Assembly (NCBI GenBank): GCA_018398805.1
Contig: JAGFBZ010000012.1
Span: 310,001 to 374,000, forward strand
DNA from: Hirundichthys speculiger
Taxonomy: Eukaryota; Chordata; Actinopteri; Beloniformes; Exocoetidae
Length of the DNA stretch: 64,000 nucleotides
Direction of reading: 5' to 3'
Shown here: piece after piece, positions 1 to 11,984 of the stretch
How the letters are laid out: each line of letters starts with the position of its first letter
Position numbering within the stretch: the first letter of the stretch is position 1
Notes under the pieces: generated by a model
What the model was told of the DNA's origin: nothing
Database searches by the model: none
The model's input: the letters and a program-made list of their open reading frames with translations, nothing else
Translations under genes and position numbers: made by a program

Positions 1-177
1 TGACTTTTCTGGGACGCCGGTGATGGAATGATGGGGTGGGAGATCAACAGTTGGATCGGTGCGACGTCTACAGTGATGCAGACTTTTTACCGGTTGATTA
101 TAGTGAAGAGAAGCGAATCTCTGTTTCTACCCTTGCCTGTGGTCTCAAACTGTGGCTAATGACCAAAAACAATGAGA

Positions 178-283
178 CGGGTTAGGGTTAGGGTAAGGGG
201 GTTAGGGGGTTAGGGTTAGGTCAAGGGGAAGGGCTAGGGTTACGGTTAGGGGGTTAGAGTTAGGTTACCCTAACCTTAACCCC
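178..283. repeat. Degenerate telomere-like tract (TTAGGG variants)
   Basis: About 105 bp of imperfect GGGTTA units with inserted G and A variants. The last 25 bases switch to the C-rich strand (CCCTAACC). The units are too degenerate for a functional telomere; this is an interstitial telomere-like minisatellite. Similar C-strand tracts occur near 43.3 and 44.2 kb. Confidence 0.8.
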
Positions 284-462
284 AAGCAGCTGAAATGACC
301 ATCCTCCAGAGGTCCTCTGCATCGACAGCAGCCCCTAAAGATGCCTATGGAGGACGCCTCATTGATGTTTCAGGTGTTTCAGGCTTGTTCTACCAGGTAG
401 ACATGCTGCATGCTCCTCTGGCTTGGGAAGATATAATCACAGAGACGTGGATAGATATAAAG

Positions 463-981
463 TAGGGGTGCACGATAACTATCGGGCTGATAACAGGAAA
501 TTATGACATCATTCCGATAAGTCCGATATCACGTCAAATAGCCCTGATATTTTGTCAACACAGCAGTGCCTCGCTCCCTCTGAGCCTTGAATGACCGGCA
601 GTGAATGTTATGTTCAAGTAACGTCGGCATAATCAGAAAAAAGATTTCTCATTCAGGAAGATCAAGAATACCCCCTCATGCCAGAAAACAACTCGTTAAC
701 TCGGTCATTTCTATCAGTTCAAGGAGCCTTTATTTTTCATATCAGTCAGTAATGAACCTTATTTAAGTTGATGTGAGATATCAAATAGGTTTGTTTGATA
801 GCTTTATGAAAATGTTTGAGAGGCTTGACAATGATAATAGAGTCCAAACTATTTTTGATTTTGTTCATAGTATTGATGTAATGATCTTAGGTATATGTGT
901 GAGTTATCGTATCGGCCTTTAGGAGCTGAAAGTTATCGGTTATCGGTATCTGTTTTAAAAAACAGTTATTGTGCATCCCTA
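463..981 (+). mobile_element. Non-autonomous hAT element, family 1 copy 1 (519 bp)
   Basis: The element starts TAGGGGTGCACGATAACT and ends with the inverted match AGTTATTGTGCATCCCTA. It is flanked by a perfect 8-bp target duplication, ATATAAAG, at 455-462 and 982-989. Terminal repeats starting TAGGGGTG with an 8-bp duplication are typical of hAT transposons. The interior is rich in short CGATA/TATCGG motifs. This copy lacks the zinc-finger segment kept by the related copy at 9960-10654, so it is a shorter deletion derivative. A third, truncated copy lies near 56.4 kb. Confidence 0.9.
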
Positions 982-2636
982 ATATAAAGGATATATTTTC
1001 TCACAACGCCTCGGTATTCTCTTGGGAGAACCAGAGGAGGTGGCCAGGGAGGGGGCGGCCTGTAGCCTCTTTGTTAGCGCCGCTGCCCCCGTGAACCCAA
1101 CGCCCGTCAGCAGAAGCCGGCGAATGGATGTATAGTGTTACAGTTCGGCTTTGTCGGGAGTGAAACCACAGAACCAGGCAAACAAAAGCAGCTGGCGTGT
1201 TTAGTTGCACGGTGACATCAGAGCCACGAGGACGACCTCCGTCTCGTAAGGCTAATTTAGCAAGACATGATTGGAACGATCCCGGCTTCCTTTGATCTCA
1301 GCCCCAACTCTACCTGAGCTGAAATGATCTGAGAGGAGTGAGCCGCCGTCAAGAGCTCTTCACGGGGATGCAGAGAGGACAAAAAAAATAACTATGTATG
1401 CTTTACATTACGCGTTGGAGGAAGAGGAGGAAGGAGCAGTGGGTGAGGGGGGGCTGGGTCCAGAGCCGCGGGTGTTTCCATACAGTACGTAGGGTCAGGG
1501 GGTATATAAGTCTTGTCACATTGCGAAGGCTGAGCCGCAGTCCCTTATTGGTCCAGACAGTGACCGCCAGCACGGGGCCAAAACATTTCCAGATGTCTGC
1601 CAGCAGCATTACTGGAGCTGCCTCTCTGCTCTGTGAGACAGAGTCTGGGGAGACGCAGAGTGGCGAACCCTGCAGCACTCTGTAAGGAGAGTAATGAATT
1701 GGAAATCAGATGAGGGGCGCAGGCATTAAAGTCTGCGGAGAAAGCAGAAAGGGTTGGAGATGAGACGGAGGAGACTGCATGTGTGCACATATGTAGATGT
1801 TGGTGAAAAATGAAGCCGCAGACATTAAAGTGCTTTAGATTTCTCCCCAGGAGGGACTCTCTTCCCCTGGTCCCCGGTGGGCCGGCTCGCCAAGGATCCA
1901 GCATCAATCACATCATCTCATTTTTTCTTTTATGTTCGTTTTGTATCACCATTTTGCATTTCGGTGCGTCACTGCTGCTGATGAACGGGCCGACACAACA
2001 TCTGGGCAGCGGTTGCATTAAGAGGCGATGCAGCGAGGAGCCTGAATTACGACAGGAAGTGAATTGTCTGAGAAACATTTTTACTAAAATGGAATCTGAG
2101 AGTTAAAGCTCCGGGGAGGACCAGGACTGAAGTTCTCTGCAATTCGGCCTCGCGGGGGATTAAAAGTGGTTATTAAAGTGGAGCAGAAATTTCAAACATG
2201 ATCGTTTGTGTTTTACATCAGCTGTCAGGAGCAATCGCGGCGCTTCCTACACGGTTACAGCCATTGTTTTAACCGAGCTGAGACAGAACCGGACTGATGA
2301 AACACTTCCTGGTGGCGTCCACGAACTTCCAACAAAAAACATCAAGAGAGGAGCCGCCATAACCTTTGGGTCATTCAGAACACAGGCTAGTTAGAAACGA
2401 ATCCTGTTCACAATAAAGCAAGTAAAATGTATCAAACCATCCCAAATAATCACCAGACACACCCTTGTTGTATTTAGTAGGTTTTGTATTTGTAGATATA
2501 TGCTTTCATATTCAGGCTACATATCTTATTTTCAGTCCGTTTATCTCATATATTTTTAGTTTATTCTTGTTTATTTACATGAGCCTTCAAAAAGTTACAT
2601 CTATTTTATTTGAAACGTATCTATTTCACACATTAT
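982..2636. other. No recognised gene or repeat
   Basis: Apparently unique sequence. Short open frames occur on both strands, the longest 120 codons at 1545-1907 minus, but none shows a recognisable domain and they overlap each other in several frames. A TATATAAG string at about 1502 resembles a TATA box but has no supported gene downstream. The last 250 bases are AT-rich. Confidence 0.4.
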
Positions 2637-3226
2637 GGCCCTGATCGCACACTTCCAGCTAACCGCTAGACACTAGCCACTACCCACAAATTGCGAGTTT
2701 AGGAACCTCCGCTAACCGCTATTGCAATCTTCCGCTTCCTAAAGCCGCTACCCGTTATGCCGACTCCCTTACTCACGTTGTAGGTAATGGGCGTGTCTTT
2801 TGCCTTTTCCACAAACTCGGTATCATGCGGTCGCGGGTTGCCGGTAGCCAGTAGCGGGTGGTCAGACTACCCACTACCAGCTACCCGCATGTCGGTGCGT
2901 ACAAGAGCTCCTCCAAATGGCATCAATGCTTGTCCACCTGGTCACATGTGGAATGCGGTTAGCAGTTTGCGGGTAGCGGTTTGCAGGTAGCGGTTTGCAG
3001 GTAGTGGGTAGCGCAACCTAATCTTAAAGGCAATGGCTACTGACGCACTGATTGGTTTAACAGGTGGAACGCCATAACCGCTCCTATGAATAATGTAGCG
3101 GGTAGCGCAGGTGGGATAGCGGGTTTAGCAAGGGTGAAAGATTGTGTTCTTTGCGGGGGAACGCCTCTCCCGCTACCCGCTATCCCTTAATAGCGCCTTT
3201 AGGAGATCTGGCGGAAGTTTAGGCCC
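2637..3226. mobile_element. GCTACCCGC-rich non-autonomous DNA element, left copy
   Basis: The segment begins GGCCCTGATCGCACACTTCC and ends GGCGGAAGTTTAGGCCC, which gives imperfect terminal inverted repeats built on GGGCC and ACTTCC. The interior is packed with both strands of a GCTACCCGC / GCGGGTAGC motif, including tandem GCGGTTTGCAGGTA units near 2965-3010. A reverse-complement copy lies at 4335-5150. The GGGC-type end is compatible with PIF/Harbinger-like MITEs, but I could not settle the target duplication, so the superfamily is not assigned. Confidence 0.65.
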
Positions 3227-4334
3227 TACCTGTCTTTTCCATGTATACACCCTAGTGCATATTTACGTGAATCTGTACATTGTTATGTTTATTATTTTTT
3301 ATGCAGATGTTGGATTATTTACAAAACCAAGTATAAAAGACTGAGTTCACTTGAAAACTAGATCTTAAATATATTGTTATAAATTGTATATTTTATACAT
3401 TTTCCTCCAAAGTTGAACTGTAGTTAATGGCCTGGACTGATGTTTATGCATCAGCTATCCTTCAGGTAGCCCCAGGTAGCCTTCGGTCAGGGCGGAGCCT
3501 TCTAGGCCTCGTCAGAACCTGCTGCAGATGTTCCTTGGTGCATTTAACAGCACAACAAGCCATATTATCTTCAAAATAAGAGTGATTATGCTCTGTTAGG
3601 TCTTTATTTACAGCTCAGAAGTCACGTTCAGTGAAGGTGCTCAGTAGCTAAAGTGACAACAGGTAACCGTCTGAAACCACAGACTGTAACGCAGCAGTCA
3701 GTCATAAAACCGAGCCCGTGATTTCATTCTCCTCTGATATTTGAAGACGGAGATCGACTCAGTTTTGGAGCCAGTCCCTCGTGGTCGGTCGGAGAACTGC
3801 AGATTTTGGAAGTAGCCTCTTGGATGCTCCACATGTTTTCGGTCGGTCAAAGGTCTGGACTGCAGGCGGGACAGTTTAGTACCCAGACTCCTCTGCTGCT
3901 GGAAAGGATGCAGGTTAGCAGGGTCTGGCTCAAAGATGCAACCCTGAAAAAGACATGGAGATGGAGACATTTCTGCAAAAGATAAGACGAGATGTATCCC
4001 AAAGGAAAAGACAGGTACAAACAAACCAACCAGTGTTAAAACCATAATGAATAGCGGATGCAGGATATCAGGGTGGAACTTAAAAGCCACTGAAAGGCTC
4101 GTTCACATACGTAGACTTCTGGAAGTGTTCCCGCATCCTTGCACTGATCTCCATGAAAGGATCCTGCATGTCTTTAATGCAGTACCATCTGAGGGGCTCA
4201 AAGATCACAAGAATCCAAAAGTCCTGGGATTTTTATTCTTGATTATGTTACGTTCTGTAGATGATGACACGTTCAAAGGAAGTGAGCACTAAGAAACAGC
4301 ATCCAAGTTCTCCAACACGACTGAGAGGCCTGAT
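3227..4334. other. Spacer between two inverted element copies; no gene recognised
   Basis: About 1.1 kb lying between the two oppositely oriented GCTACCCGC-rich elements. It contains an AT-rich stretch at 3260-3420 and an open frame of 130 codons on the minus strand (3698-4090) without a recognisable domain. With the flanking elements it would form the loop of a large stem. Confidence 0.4.
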
Positions 4335-5150
4335 GGGCCCGATCTTCAGCCAGATCTCTTAAGCCACTTTTAAGGGAAAGCGGGTACTGGGAGGGGCGTT
4401 CCCCTGCAAAGAACGCAATCTTTCACTCTTGCTAAACCCGCTATCCCACCTGCGCTACCCGCTACATTATACATAGGAGTGGTTAGTGGCGTTCCACCGG
4501 TTAAACCAATCAGTGCGTCAGCAGCCATTGCCTTTAACAGCAGGTTGCGCTACCCACTAACCACTATAAAGCGTCTTTTCATCCAGATCGGACAACTCTT
4601 GTGCGAAGCTCGTCTGGAACTGTGCTGTAGAGCTTCCTCCTCTTCTTTTCTCCTCCTCCTCTGCACTGATAGATACATAAAAATATTCTTACACAGACAA
4701 TTCCTATCGGCTACCTGAAAGTCCCAGATAGTCATGTCCTCCCAGTAAACACGCTCTGGTCGTCTATGGTTTAACTGGCGATCAAGCCGTTTAAGACGAT
4801 CTCTGCCATTTTGTCAAGGGTGCAACTGAGGCCAAATCACGCTTTTTATACAAGAGTTACTTTGAGAGGTGGACTTCCACATGTGACCAGGTGAACGCAC
4901 ATTGATACCATTTGGACACGCTCTTGTATGCGCCGACATGCGGGTAGTGGGTGGATACCGAGTTTGCGGAAAGAGCAAAGGACACGGCCATTGCCACACC
5001 TACAACGTGAGTAAGGGAGTCGGCATAATGGGTAGCGGCTTTAGGGAGCGCAAGATTGCATTAGCAATTAGCGGAGGTTCCTAAACCTGCAATTTGCAGG
5101 CAGCAGCTAGTGGGTAGTGGCTAGTGGCTAGTTAGTGTTGAGAGTTAACT
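4335..5150. mobile_element. GCTACCCGC-rich non-autonomous DNA element, right (inverted) copy
   Basis: Reverse-complement counterpart of 2637-3226. Its start, GGGCCCGATCTTCAGCCAG, corresponds to the far end of the left copy, and its tail with repeated GTGGGTAGTGGCTAGTGG corresponds to the left copy's beginning. The two copies share the segments around GTGAGTAAGGGAGTCGGC and CCAATCAGTGCGTCAG. This copy is about 200 bp longer and diverged. The exact right boundary is uncertain. Confidence 0.6.
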
Positions 5151-6281
5151 TGATTAGTTGAGATTAAGTCCATTTGTAGTTGGGGTTGTACTTTTCTGTG
5201 CAATTTCCTGAAATTCCCAGGATTCCAAGGAGAGCCTCCCATCTATTTCAGGGTAAACTCGAGGAGAAGCCCACGGTCAAAACGAGCCATCTCAGAGCCG
5301 ATCCACCATTTTCATTCCCGACCAGCAGCTCCACAAAAACCCCCAGATCCAGATGAGAACTGAGGAGTGCTGGTGAGCCTCAGGCTGCCTCTGATGCCCG
5401 TCTAGCTCCATCTCAGGATATCCCTGCTCTCTGCCTCTGCTACACTTTCTGAATAAAAACAGGCTTCCAGGCAAAAGGACGGGTTTCCAGCCGGTCCCGG
5501 AGACAATCAAAACACAGGCCGTAAATCCACGGAGGGTTTCACAACAGGCCTTTTCATTTCCACGAGGGTGTCAGCGCGGTTTAAATAAATGCATCTGCCA
5601 AATGGCCTGTAAAAGAAAAATGATGGTTTATGGATCCCTGTGGAAAAATTAGGCTGTGATTGAGGTAATAGGAGTCAAGACGGGATAAAGCGATGCTGAA
5701 GAACTGCACACATGCACACACAGCTGTTCAGCACCGAGGGTCCTGTTTAACTGATAACCATACAGCGGCGGGAAAACGCCTTCATCAGAAAACAATGGAA
5801 AAAAATGGAAGATTTAATGGGTTTCCTGAATTAATTTGTGGTAAAATGTGATAGGACCTCCATCTAAGTCTCGATAAAAAGGTGCTGAATCGGAGGACGG
5901 CAGGACTCCGACCCATGGACTCAACATCAGTCATCTGGACTCAGCACCAAAGATCCTGCTGCTGACGGAGGAATCGGCCGGCGTGAAGGTCCAGATGACA
6001 GATGCTGTAATACTGGAAGCTAGTGTTTCAGTCTGAATATATCAAAGACAAGTCACGCATCAGGCTGCAGGAAACCATGGGAACAGAGGGGAAACATTAA
6101 AAGACCATCCTTCTCTCCTTTCCTTGGCACCTTTATTGGAAGTGACTGCTGGGAAATAAACTCCATTTCTATTGGTACTTGTGTTTGACTAAACAAGTGA
6201 GCTTCCACTTGTTTTAAATTAGGGTTATTTAATTACTCGCCTAAGCTTCAAATATCCTTAGGAGGGATAGAGCTGGTCAGC
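5151..6281. other. No recognised gene or repeat
   Basis: Apparently unique, moderate-GC sequence. The longest open frame has 72 codons (5292-5510 minus) and looks random. I see no splice-flanked coding segment. Confidence 0.4.
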
Positions 6282-6860
6282 AACCATCCTCAGGTAGACT
6301 GTGGTGGTTAAACCAGGACCAGCTGGTACTGAGAACATCTCCTCCAGACCATCACACCACCAGCAGCAGGTGGACCAGGATGGATCCATGCTGTCATGTT
6401 GGTTCCATCTGGATGTTGCAGCTGAGATCCAGACTCATCAGACCAGACCAGGTTCTTCCAGTCTTCTGTGGTCCAGTTCTGGTGAGTCTGTGTTTCCTGG
6501 TCTCAGCTGACAGCAGAGACTCCTGCTGTTGGTCTCCAGCTGCTGGAGAACATCTGCTTCAAGGTTCCAGTGTTCTTCAGAGATGGTTGTTCCTGTCGTC
6601 CTTCTATCATCTCCAACCATCTGTCCATCCTCCTCTGACCTCTGACATCAATAGCTGGACATCTTCTCTTTCCTGGACCATCCTCTGGAGACCCTCAATT
6701 CTGATCTAAACTTCAGCAGCTCATCTGGACCATGTCTACATGAATAAATGCATTGGGTTGCTGCCATGTGATTAGCTGATTGGATATTTGCGTTAATGAG
6801 AAGGAGGACAGGTAGAGCTGATGAAGCGACTGGTCAGGTGTGTTTATATGCACATATATA
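6282..6860 (-). repeat. Dispersed fish repeat (widespread family, degenerate copy)
   Basis: The order of phrases here, including CAGTCTTCTGTGGTCCAG, CTCCTCTGACCTCTG and GTTGCTGCCATGTGATTAG followed by GATTGGATATTTGCGTTAA, is one I recognise from a very common interspersed repeat of fish genomes. Its ends normally read as a Tc1-like inverted terminus. The copy is diverged and the ends are blurred. The open frames at 6301-6709 come from the repeat and are not genes. Orientation is nominal. Confidence 0.55.
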
Positions 6861-7223
6861 TGACAAATTAACACAGCGACACCATCCAGCTTCAGCTGTT
6901 TCTGTCTGCTCTTGGACAACAGGAACTAACAATGCTCCTTTAAAAAATGAAACTGGATTCCTCTTAGCTGAGTTTGTGGATGTATCTCCTCATAGATGAC
7001 TGCAGCAACCCAACGGCTCCACCTGGCCAACCCTCATCACTGTCAGAACATGTTCCTCCATGCTCACTCCATCCCCTTTGTAGCTTCATCATCATCTACT
7101 TCGTCTTCTTCTCATCCCAGCAGACTGGACACAGTTTAGCACAAAGTGATTTTCATCGTCAGTTCGTTGCTTCGAACCATTTTTAATTTGACAGTAAAGC
7201 TGTTGGACTTCTTGCAGCCCAAC
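6861..7223. other. No recognised feature
   Basis: About 360 bp of unassigned sequence between two repeats, with a pyrimidine-rich tract near 7060-7130. Two overlapping short open frames have no recognisable domain. Confidence 0.35.
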
Positions 7224-7231
7224 ATCTAGTC

Positions 7232-7445
7232 CAGAGGTGTCCAACCCTGGTCCTCATGAGACACAACTCTACACGTCTTAGATGTTTCCCTGCTTCAGCG
7301 CACCAGATTCAAACGAATGGATCTCCATCAGCTGGTCATCCAGGTCTACCCAAGACCGTTAATGACTCATTCATGTGAATGAGGTGCGCTGAAGCAGTGA
7401 AGACCTGCAGGGTTGAGAGTTGAGGACCAGGGTAGGCCAGCCCTG
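7232..7445. mobile_element. hAT-type MITE, 214 bp, with perfect 8-bp duplication
   Basis: The element runs from CAGAGGTGTCCAACCCTGG to a matching inverted end, GACCAGGGTAGGCCAGCCCTG. The 8-bp target duplication ATCTAGTC is exact at 7224-7231 and 7446-7453. The CAG...CTG ends and 8-bp duplication are hAT hallmarks, and the 'gtgtccaaccctggtcctc' terminus is a familiar fish MITE end. It has no coding capacity; the whole unit can fold into a long hairpin. Confidence 0.9.
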
Positions 7446-7681
7446 ATCTAGTCATAGCATCATACAGTTTGTTTTATATCAGGAAATGAAACAAAAAAAA
7501 GCAAAACGAGCACAAAACATCTGAGAAGTCAGAGAGTTGCATTTTGACATGGTTCTATGTCTGGTAACTAGGGCGGTGAAAAAAAATTGATTTGGCAATA
7601 TATCACGATTTTTGGCCGCCCAATATAATATTGATTTTTCAGCTCCTAATATCGATTTTTTAGGAAAATTTTATTCTATTA

Positions 7682-8393
7682 ACCGTATTTTCTGGACTAT
7701 AAAGCGCACCTGAATATAAGCTGCACCCATTAAAATATAAACGAAATATATATTTCGTCACATATAAGCCAGACAGGACTATAAGCCGCCGGTATCCAGG
7801 CTGAGAAATAAACTGAAATTTAGTGTTTATTCACATACCTAAACTGATTTTTCCTCCTCCTGTGTACTGAAACCCCCCCCACACAGCAAAGACATCCGGA
7901 ACGGACCCGTGAAACGGACCCGTATCAGAGTCCACTTGCACTCAGTGCCGGATCCACTTTGGAGCCGGATTGCGGACCTGCTGGCTCCACGCTGCGTCCG
8001 GTCCGCATCTGCGATTACAACCTTACCTCTGTGGCGGGTCCGCTCAGAACCCTGAAATCCACTGAGGAACCAACAAACTGACTGGACAAACTGATAAATC
8101 CAGGTGTGTCTGAGTAGCTACAATGGTCAGACAGACCTGGATTAATCAGTTTGTCCAATAATAACAGGTAGTGATGCTCACAAAATGAATGTAGAGTAGC
8201 ATAGCCAACATAGGCTACTGAACTAAAACAGAGTAGCCTTTAACTACTCGGTTTGTTTTTTGGTTTTTGCACTTCCTGCTAGAGCGCCCCCTGAGGGCTG
8301 AAGAAAAATTCATAGAAAAGCCACATCTCTGTATAAGCCTCATGGTTTAAAGCGTGGGACAAAAGTAGCGGCTTATAGTCCAGAAAATACGGT
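7682..8393. mobile_element. Nested DNA transposon with ACCGTATTTTCTGGACTATA ends
   Basis: Terminal inverted repeats of about 22 bp, ACCGTATTTTCTGGACTATA on the left and its complement TATAGTCCAGAAAATACGGT on the right, almost perfectly matched. It sits inside the family A hAT copy and so is younger. I recognise this tip from dispersed elements of fish genomes but cannot place it in a superfamily because the target duplication is ambiguous in the AT-rich flank. The interior has a GC-rich block (7900-8050) and a separate hairpin (8083-8157). Confidence 0.8.
8083..8157. repeat. Long inverted repeat (31-bp arms)
   Basis: Arms at 8083-8113 and 8127-8157 (beginning TGGACAAACTGATAAATCCA) pair with two mismatches around a 13-base loop. 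It lies in the interior of the nested transposon, away from its tips, so it could be an internal structural element or a further tiny insertion. Confidence 0.8.
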
Positions 8394-8680
8394 ATTTTAT
8401 TTTATTTATTTATTAAATGTGCAAAAACACTAATAATAAAGAATAAATAGGTTGTTTTGAAGCAAATAGTTATGACTCAATTTGTCCTCTGAATGATCAA
8501 TATCATCTGATGAACATATACAGCAACTTGATTTTTCAAGTTGCTGATTTTTCAAGTTGAAAATCACTTGATTTTCAAGTGATATTATTGCGATATCACG
8601 ATAATATCACATCATGACCCAAGTATAATGATACATATCGTATTGCGAGGTCCTTGCCAATACTCACCCTTACTGGTCAC

Positions 8681-9951
8681 CTCTTGCAGACTTCCACGCT
8701 CGTCTCTGAAACTTTTCTTTGTAACTTTTTTTCCCTCCTTTTTAATGAAGAGGCCAGCGGCAGCGGGATCATTTACAGACGCCAGAGCTTCCACTTCGGT
8801 TCTACAGGGAACCAAACTTCCCCGTCATTGGTCCGTTCAAGGACAACACAGGTGAGGTCTCAACCCTGGAACCTGACTCTGGAATGTGCGTGACAGCCGG
8901 AGGGAGATAAGGCAGAAAACATTTAACCCGAACCCGGCGGCTATCGGCGCAGCTAATCGCTGTGATTAAACCCCAACACTTGATCACGGCGGAGCGGAAA
9001 TGAGCCGCCATTTCAGCCGAACGCGCCAGCGGTTCCAGATGGGAGAGGTGAACCAGTTGTCTTGTTTTTCCCACAGAAGTTTTAATTTCCTGGTCAACTC
9101 CTTCCTCTGAGGTGTCGTTATTTTTCTGCAATTTTAGCAGCCCAGCAAAAAAAAAAAAAAAAAAAAAAAAAGTTAGATTCCCATCTGGTTATTTTAACTC
9201 AGATTCGGCCCGGGACACCTGGGGCACATATTTCCATTCGTGGCTAAGCAGCCCAGATAAATCACGCTGACACCGTCCTGGACCGGCGTTTGTGACTGAT
9301 CTACCTTTCTGTAGTGTGAAGGAATAAATCTTTGGAGTATTTGTTGCAGTGGGGTGGCTGTATTGGAGGTAACGGCAACACACACACCACAGAAATCAGG
9401 TTTTTTTCTTTCTTTTACATCAGGCTGGCGTAGAAGGTCTCAGGGGTCATATTGCATCCTGCAGCTATTTTCCTCCTGTTCTTGAGACCAAATGTTTTCA
9501 TAAAGGATGCTATTGCCTCTTTCTTTTGCTGGTATATATTTTTCTAAATGACTTCATATATTTTCTTTTGTAACTACGGTTTAAACCTGCTCTAACTGCA
9601 GTTGTTGAAGAGATCTGAGCTGGAGACCAAGGAGAAGCAACATTTTAGCTAGTCTGTGCAGCGGTTTGGTTTTCTATTCAATAACTTATCTTTTTTTTGC
9701 TTGATTTTCACATTTTTTGTTTTACATTGATTCAGGATTTGATCTGAAGTTAAGATGAAGGATAAAAATGAGGAGCGATGTTTGATTTGCCCAGCTGGGA
9801 GCTGTATATATGACTGCAGGCTAACGTTTCTGGTTCCTCTGGCTCCCTCTCTGGTTACAAGAAGACCACCTGCAGAAGAATAGTTGATGACGTGGTCCGG
9901 TCCGTTACTGCTTTCAGACACAGAGATGGTCAGATTGAAACTAGAGGAAAT
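8681..9951. other. No recognised gene; contains a 25-A run
   Basis: Mostly unassigned sequence. There is a pure poly-A run at 9147-9171 preceded by TTTTAGCAGCCCAGC, which could be the tail of an old retroposed copy, but I cannot identify a source. Two near-identical open frames at 9189-9385 are alternative frames of the same bases. No domain is recognised. Confidence 0.4.
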
Positions 9952-9959
9952 GTCTGTGT

Positions 9960-10654
9960 TAGGGGTGCACGGTAATTATGGGCCCAATAACTATCGGCCC
10001 GATAACAGGAAATTATGACGTCATCCCGATAAGTCCGATATCATGACGAATAGCCCCGATAACATATATATTTTTGTCAACACGGCAGTGCCTCGCTCCC
10101 ACTGGGAGCAAGGCAGTAAGGAAAATCAGTAAATCAGTTTCTCAGTAACGAAAATCAAGAATACCCCCTCATGCCAGAAAACATAAGGATAGGGTGAAAG
10201 AACGACTAGCAAATGAGGGAACAGAGGAATTTATGTTACACCTTGAATGCAGCATTGCGGAACAGTGCGGTGAAAAAAACAAACAAACGTGGCGGCGACT
10301 GTATGGAACTTTGTTTCAGTTTCAGAAGAAGATAGTTCGCTGGTTATTTGTGACAAATGCTTCAATCAGTTCAAGGAGCCTTTATTTTTTTATATCAGTC
10401 AGTAATGAACCTTATTTAAGTTAATGTGAGATATCAAATAGGTTTGTTTGATAGCTTTATGAAAATGTTTGAGAGGCTTGACAATAGTTTTTATTGGAAA
10501 AATAAATATCTGTTCATTTAAAGAGTCCAAACTATTTTTGGTTTTGTTCATAGTATTGATGTAATGATCTTAGGTATATGTGTGTGTTATCGGTATCGGC
10601 CGTTAGGAGCTGAAAGTTATCGGTTATCGATATAGGTTTTTAAAAACATCCCTA
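9960..10654 (+). mobile_element. hAT element, family 1 copy 2 (695 bp), keeps BED-finger relic
   Basis: Starts TAGGGGTGCACGGTAATTAT and ends TTTTTAAAAACATCCCTA. A perfect 8-bp target duplication, GTCTGTGT, lies at 9952-9959 and 10655-10662. It is collinear with copy 1 (463-981) but longer, with extra internal sequence that includes a zinc-finger coding relic at 10292-10381. Frameshifts and the missing catalytic region make it non-autonomous. Confidence 0.9.
10292..10381 (+). pseudogene. hAT transposase N-terminus, BED zinc-finger relic
   Basis: One frame reads AATVWNFVSVSEEDSSLVIC followed by DKCFNQFKEP. This gives the VWNF aromatic signature and the C-x2-C pair of a BED-type zinc finger, the DNA-binding head of many hAT transposases. 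The histidine half of the finger, the dimerisation region and the DDE catalytic core are absent. A related stretch is found at 57051-57119 on the minus strand. Inferred to be a fossil, not an active gene. Confidence 0.7.
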
Positions 10655-10662
10655 GTCTGTGT

Positions 10663-11984
10663 GGGACCTAAATCGCTGCACCAAAACGTCCTGGTTTTGT
10701 TTGTTCACCGGATCCGCAGGTACGTCCAGAGTCGGCATCAAACGGCGATTAATGAGACAGATGCAAAGATGACTTACAAATTGGAGCGTTGCTTCTACGG
10801 CAGGGCAGGGCAGACGCTAACGCTGACTGACAGCTGGGCCTGAAGCCGTCCTCAGAGGTGAAAGGGCGCCGGTGAAACAGGAGCCGTTAACGCTCCGAAA
10901 GGAAGTCTTGCTCGTCTGAAGTTTTCCCGTCACATTCCTTTTTCTCTCGACTTCTGGAAACCGTCCAGAGTAGGAAGTCTACCTGCCTCAGGTAGTGGGA
11001 GGGCTCGGCGGCGGCGTTGCCGGTTGACCAAAGACCTCCCTTCAACAACTGAGAGCGATTACAGCTTGTTATCCCCTATAAAAAAAAAAAACGATTATGC
11101 CCTGGCCCGTGACGAGGCCCATGACGAGGCGAGGCGTGGCGAGGCTCTGACGTGCTATGATTGACCCAGCGTTAATGCTTCGAGGTGTCGCCGTGAACGG
11201 TGACTTGTTTAAATCCCTCCAGCGCAGAAAGAGAGGGATGCTCAGCAGCAGAGAGACTCTGCCGGGCAGCTGCCCTCCACATTCACCCCTCTCTTCTTTG
11301 AGAGGCTCAGGTCTTGCAGACTAGATTAAATGTAATCGAAGGGTTACGCTCTTCACAGTGAGACAGCAGAGCAGAAATGAAGCTTGTCCTCAGCGCTGAT
11401 CTCTCACCCTCTGCTCCACCTCTCCCCTCTTTCCTGTTGATTGAACAAACTGTGGATGTGGAGCAATGAAAACAGCTTTTCAGATTTCTCTCTCAAAGTC
11501 AGAAACCCAGTGATCCAGACAGTCGAACATCATTTCAATCTTTTTCCGAAGGGCTGGCTTTACTCGCTGAAACTGTACTTCTGCGCATCCTTTGGCCTTT
11601 TATTCCTCGTTTCTTTAACAAGCTCAATCGGATTTCCCCCCCTAATGCTCTGATAGATAAGCACTTTATTCATTAGCATGGATTCAAGGCTCTGCAAGAA
11701 ATGGAGCAATCAAACGGTAATTCCACGGGCCGACACGGAGGCCATAAATCACTCGCTCCCACACACCGAGTTTCCAGATTGCGCTGTAGAGATGACCGCC
11801 CAGAAAATACCAACCTGCAGCAACCCGCCCAGGCAGAACCAGATATGACTTTACATGACTCCCAACGATGAGCAACAGTCAGGTTGGGGCCTGAAGGCTG
11901 ATGCTTGTTGATGGTTTTGGGTAATTTTGCTTTTATTTACCAGCTAGATAACAGAAGCGCTGCCATTAAAAGGGAACTAGACGC
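10663..11984. other. No recognised gene; possible conserved non-coding DNA
   Basis: TE-poor sequence of mixed composition. Small direct repeats of GACGAGGC occur at 11110-11140. Around 11650-11780 the sequence has a texture often seen in conserved non-coding elements, but conservation cannot be judged from one genome. Short open frames (60-70 codons) carry no domain. Confidence 0.35.

Larger units (their letters stand above)
7569..8672 (-). mobile_element. hAT element, family A copy 1, interrupted by a nested element
   Basis: Bounded by TAGGGCGGTGAAAAAAAATT on the left and TACTCACCCTTA on the right. Flanks CTGGTAAC (7561-7568) and CTGGTCAC (8673-8680) match at 7 of 8 bases, a decayed hAT target duplication. 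The same family occurs at 21830-22976 and 26809-28529 in the opposite orientation. Characteristic interior phrases are GCTGAAAAATCGATAT, TATATTGGGCGGCC and GATACTTGGGTC. An unrelated transposon occupies 7682-8393. No transposase domain is seen. Confidence 0.85.

Noticed and set aside
178..283. True chromosome end
   Set aside because: Units are degenerate, change strand and are followed by ordinary sequence on both sides.
1502..1509. TATA-box promoter
   Set aside because: No transcript, first exon or other core elements can be supported downstream; such strings are common by chance.
9147..9171. Poly-A tail of a processed pseudogene
   Set aside because: No recognisable coding sequence upstream and no target duplication identified.
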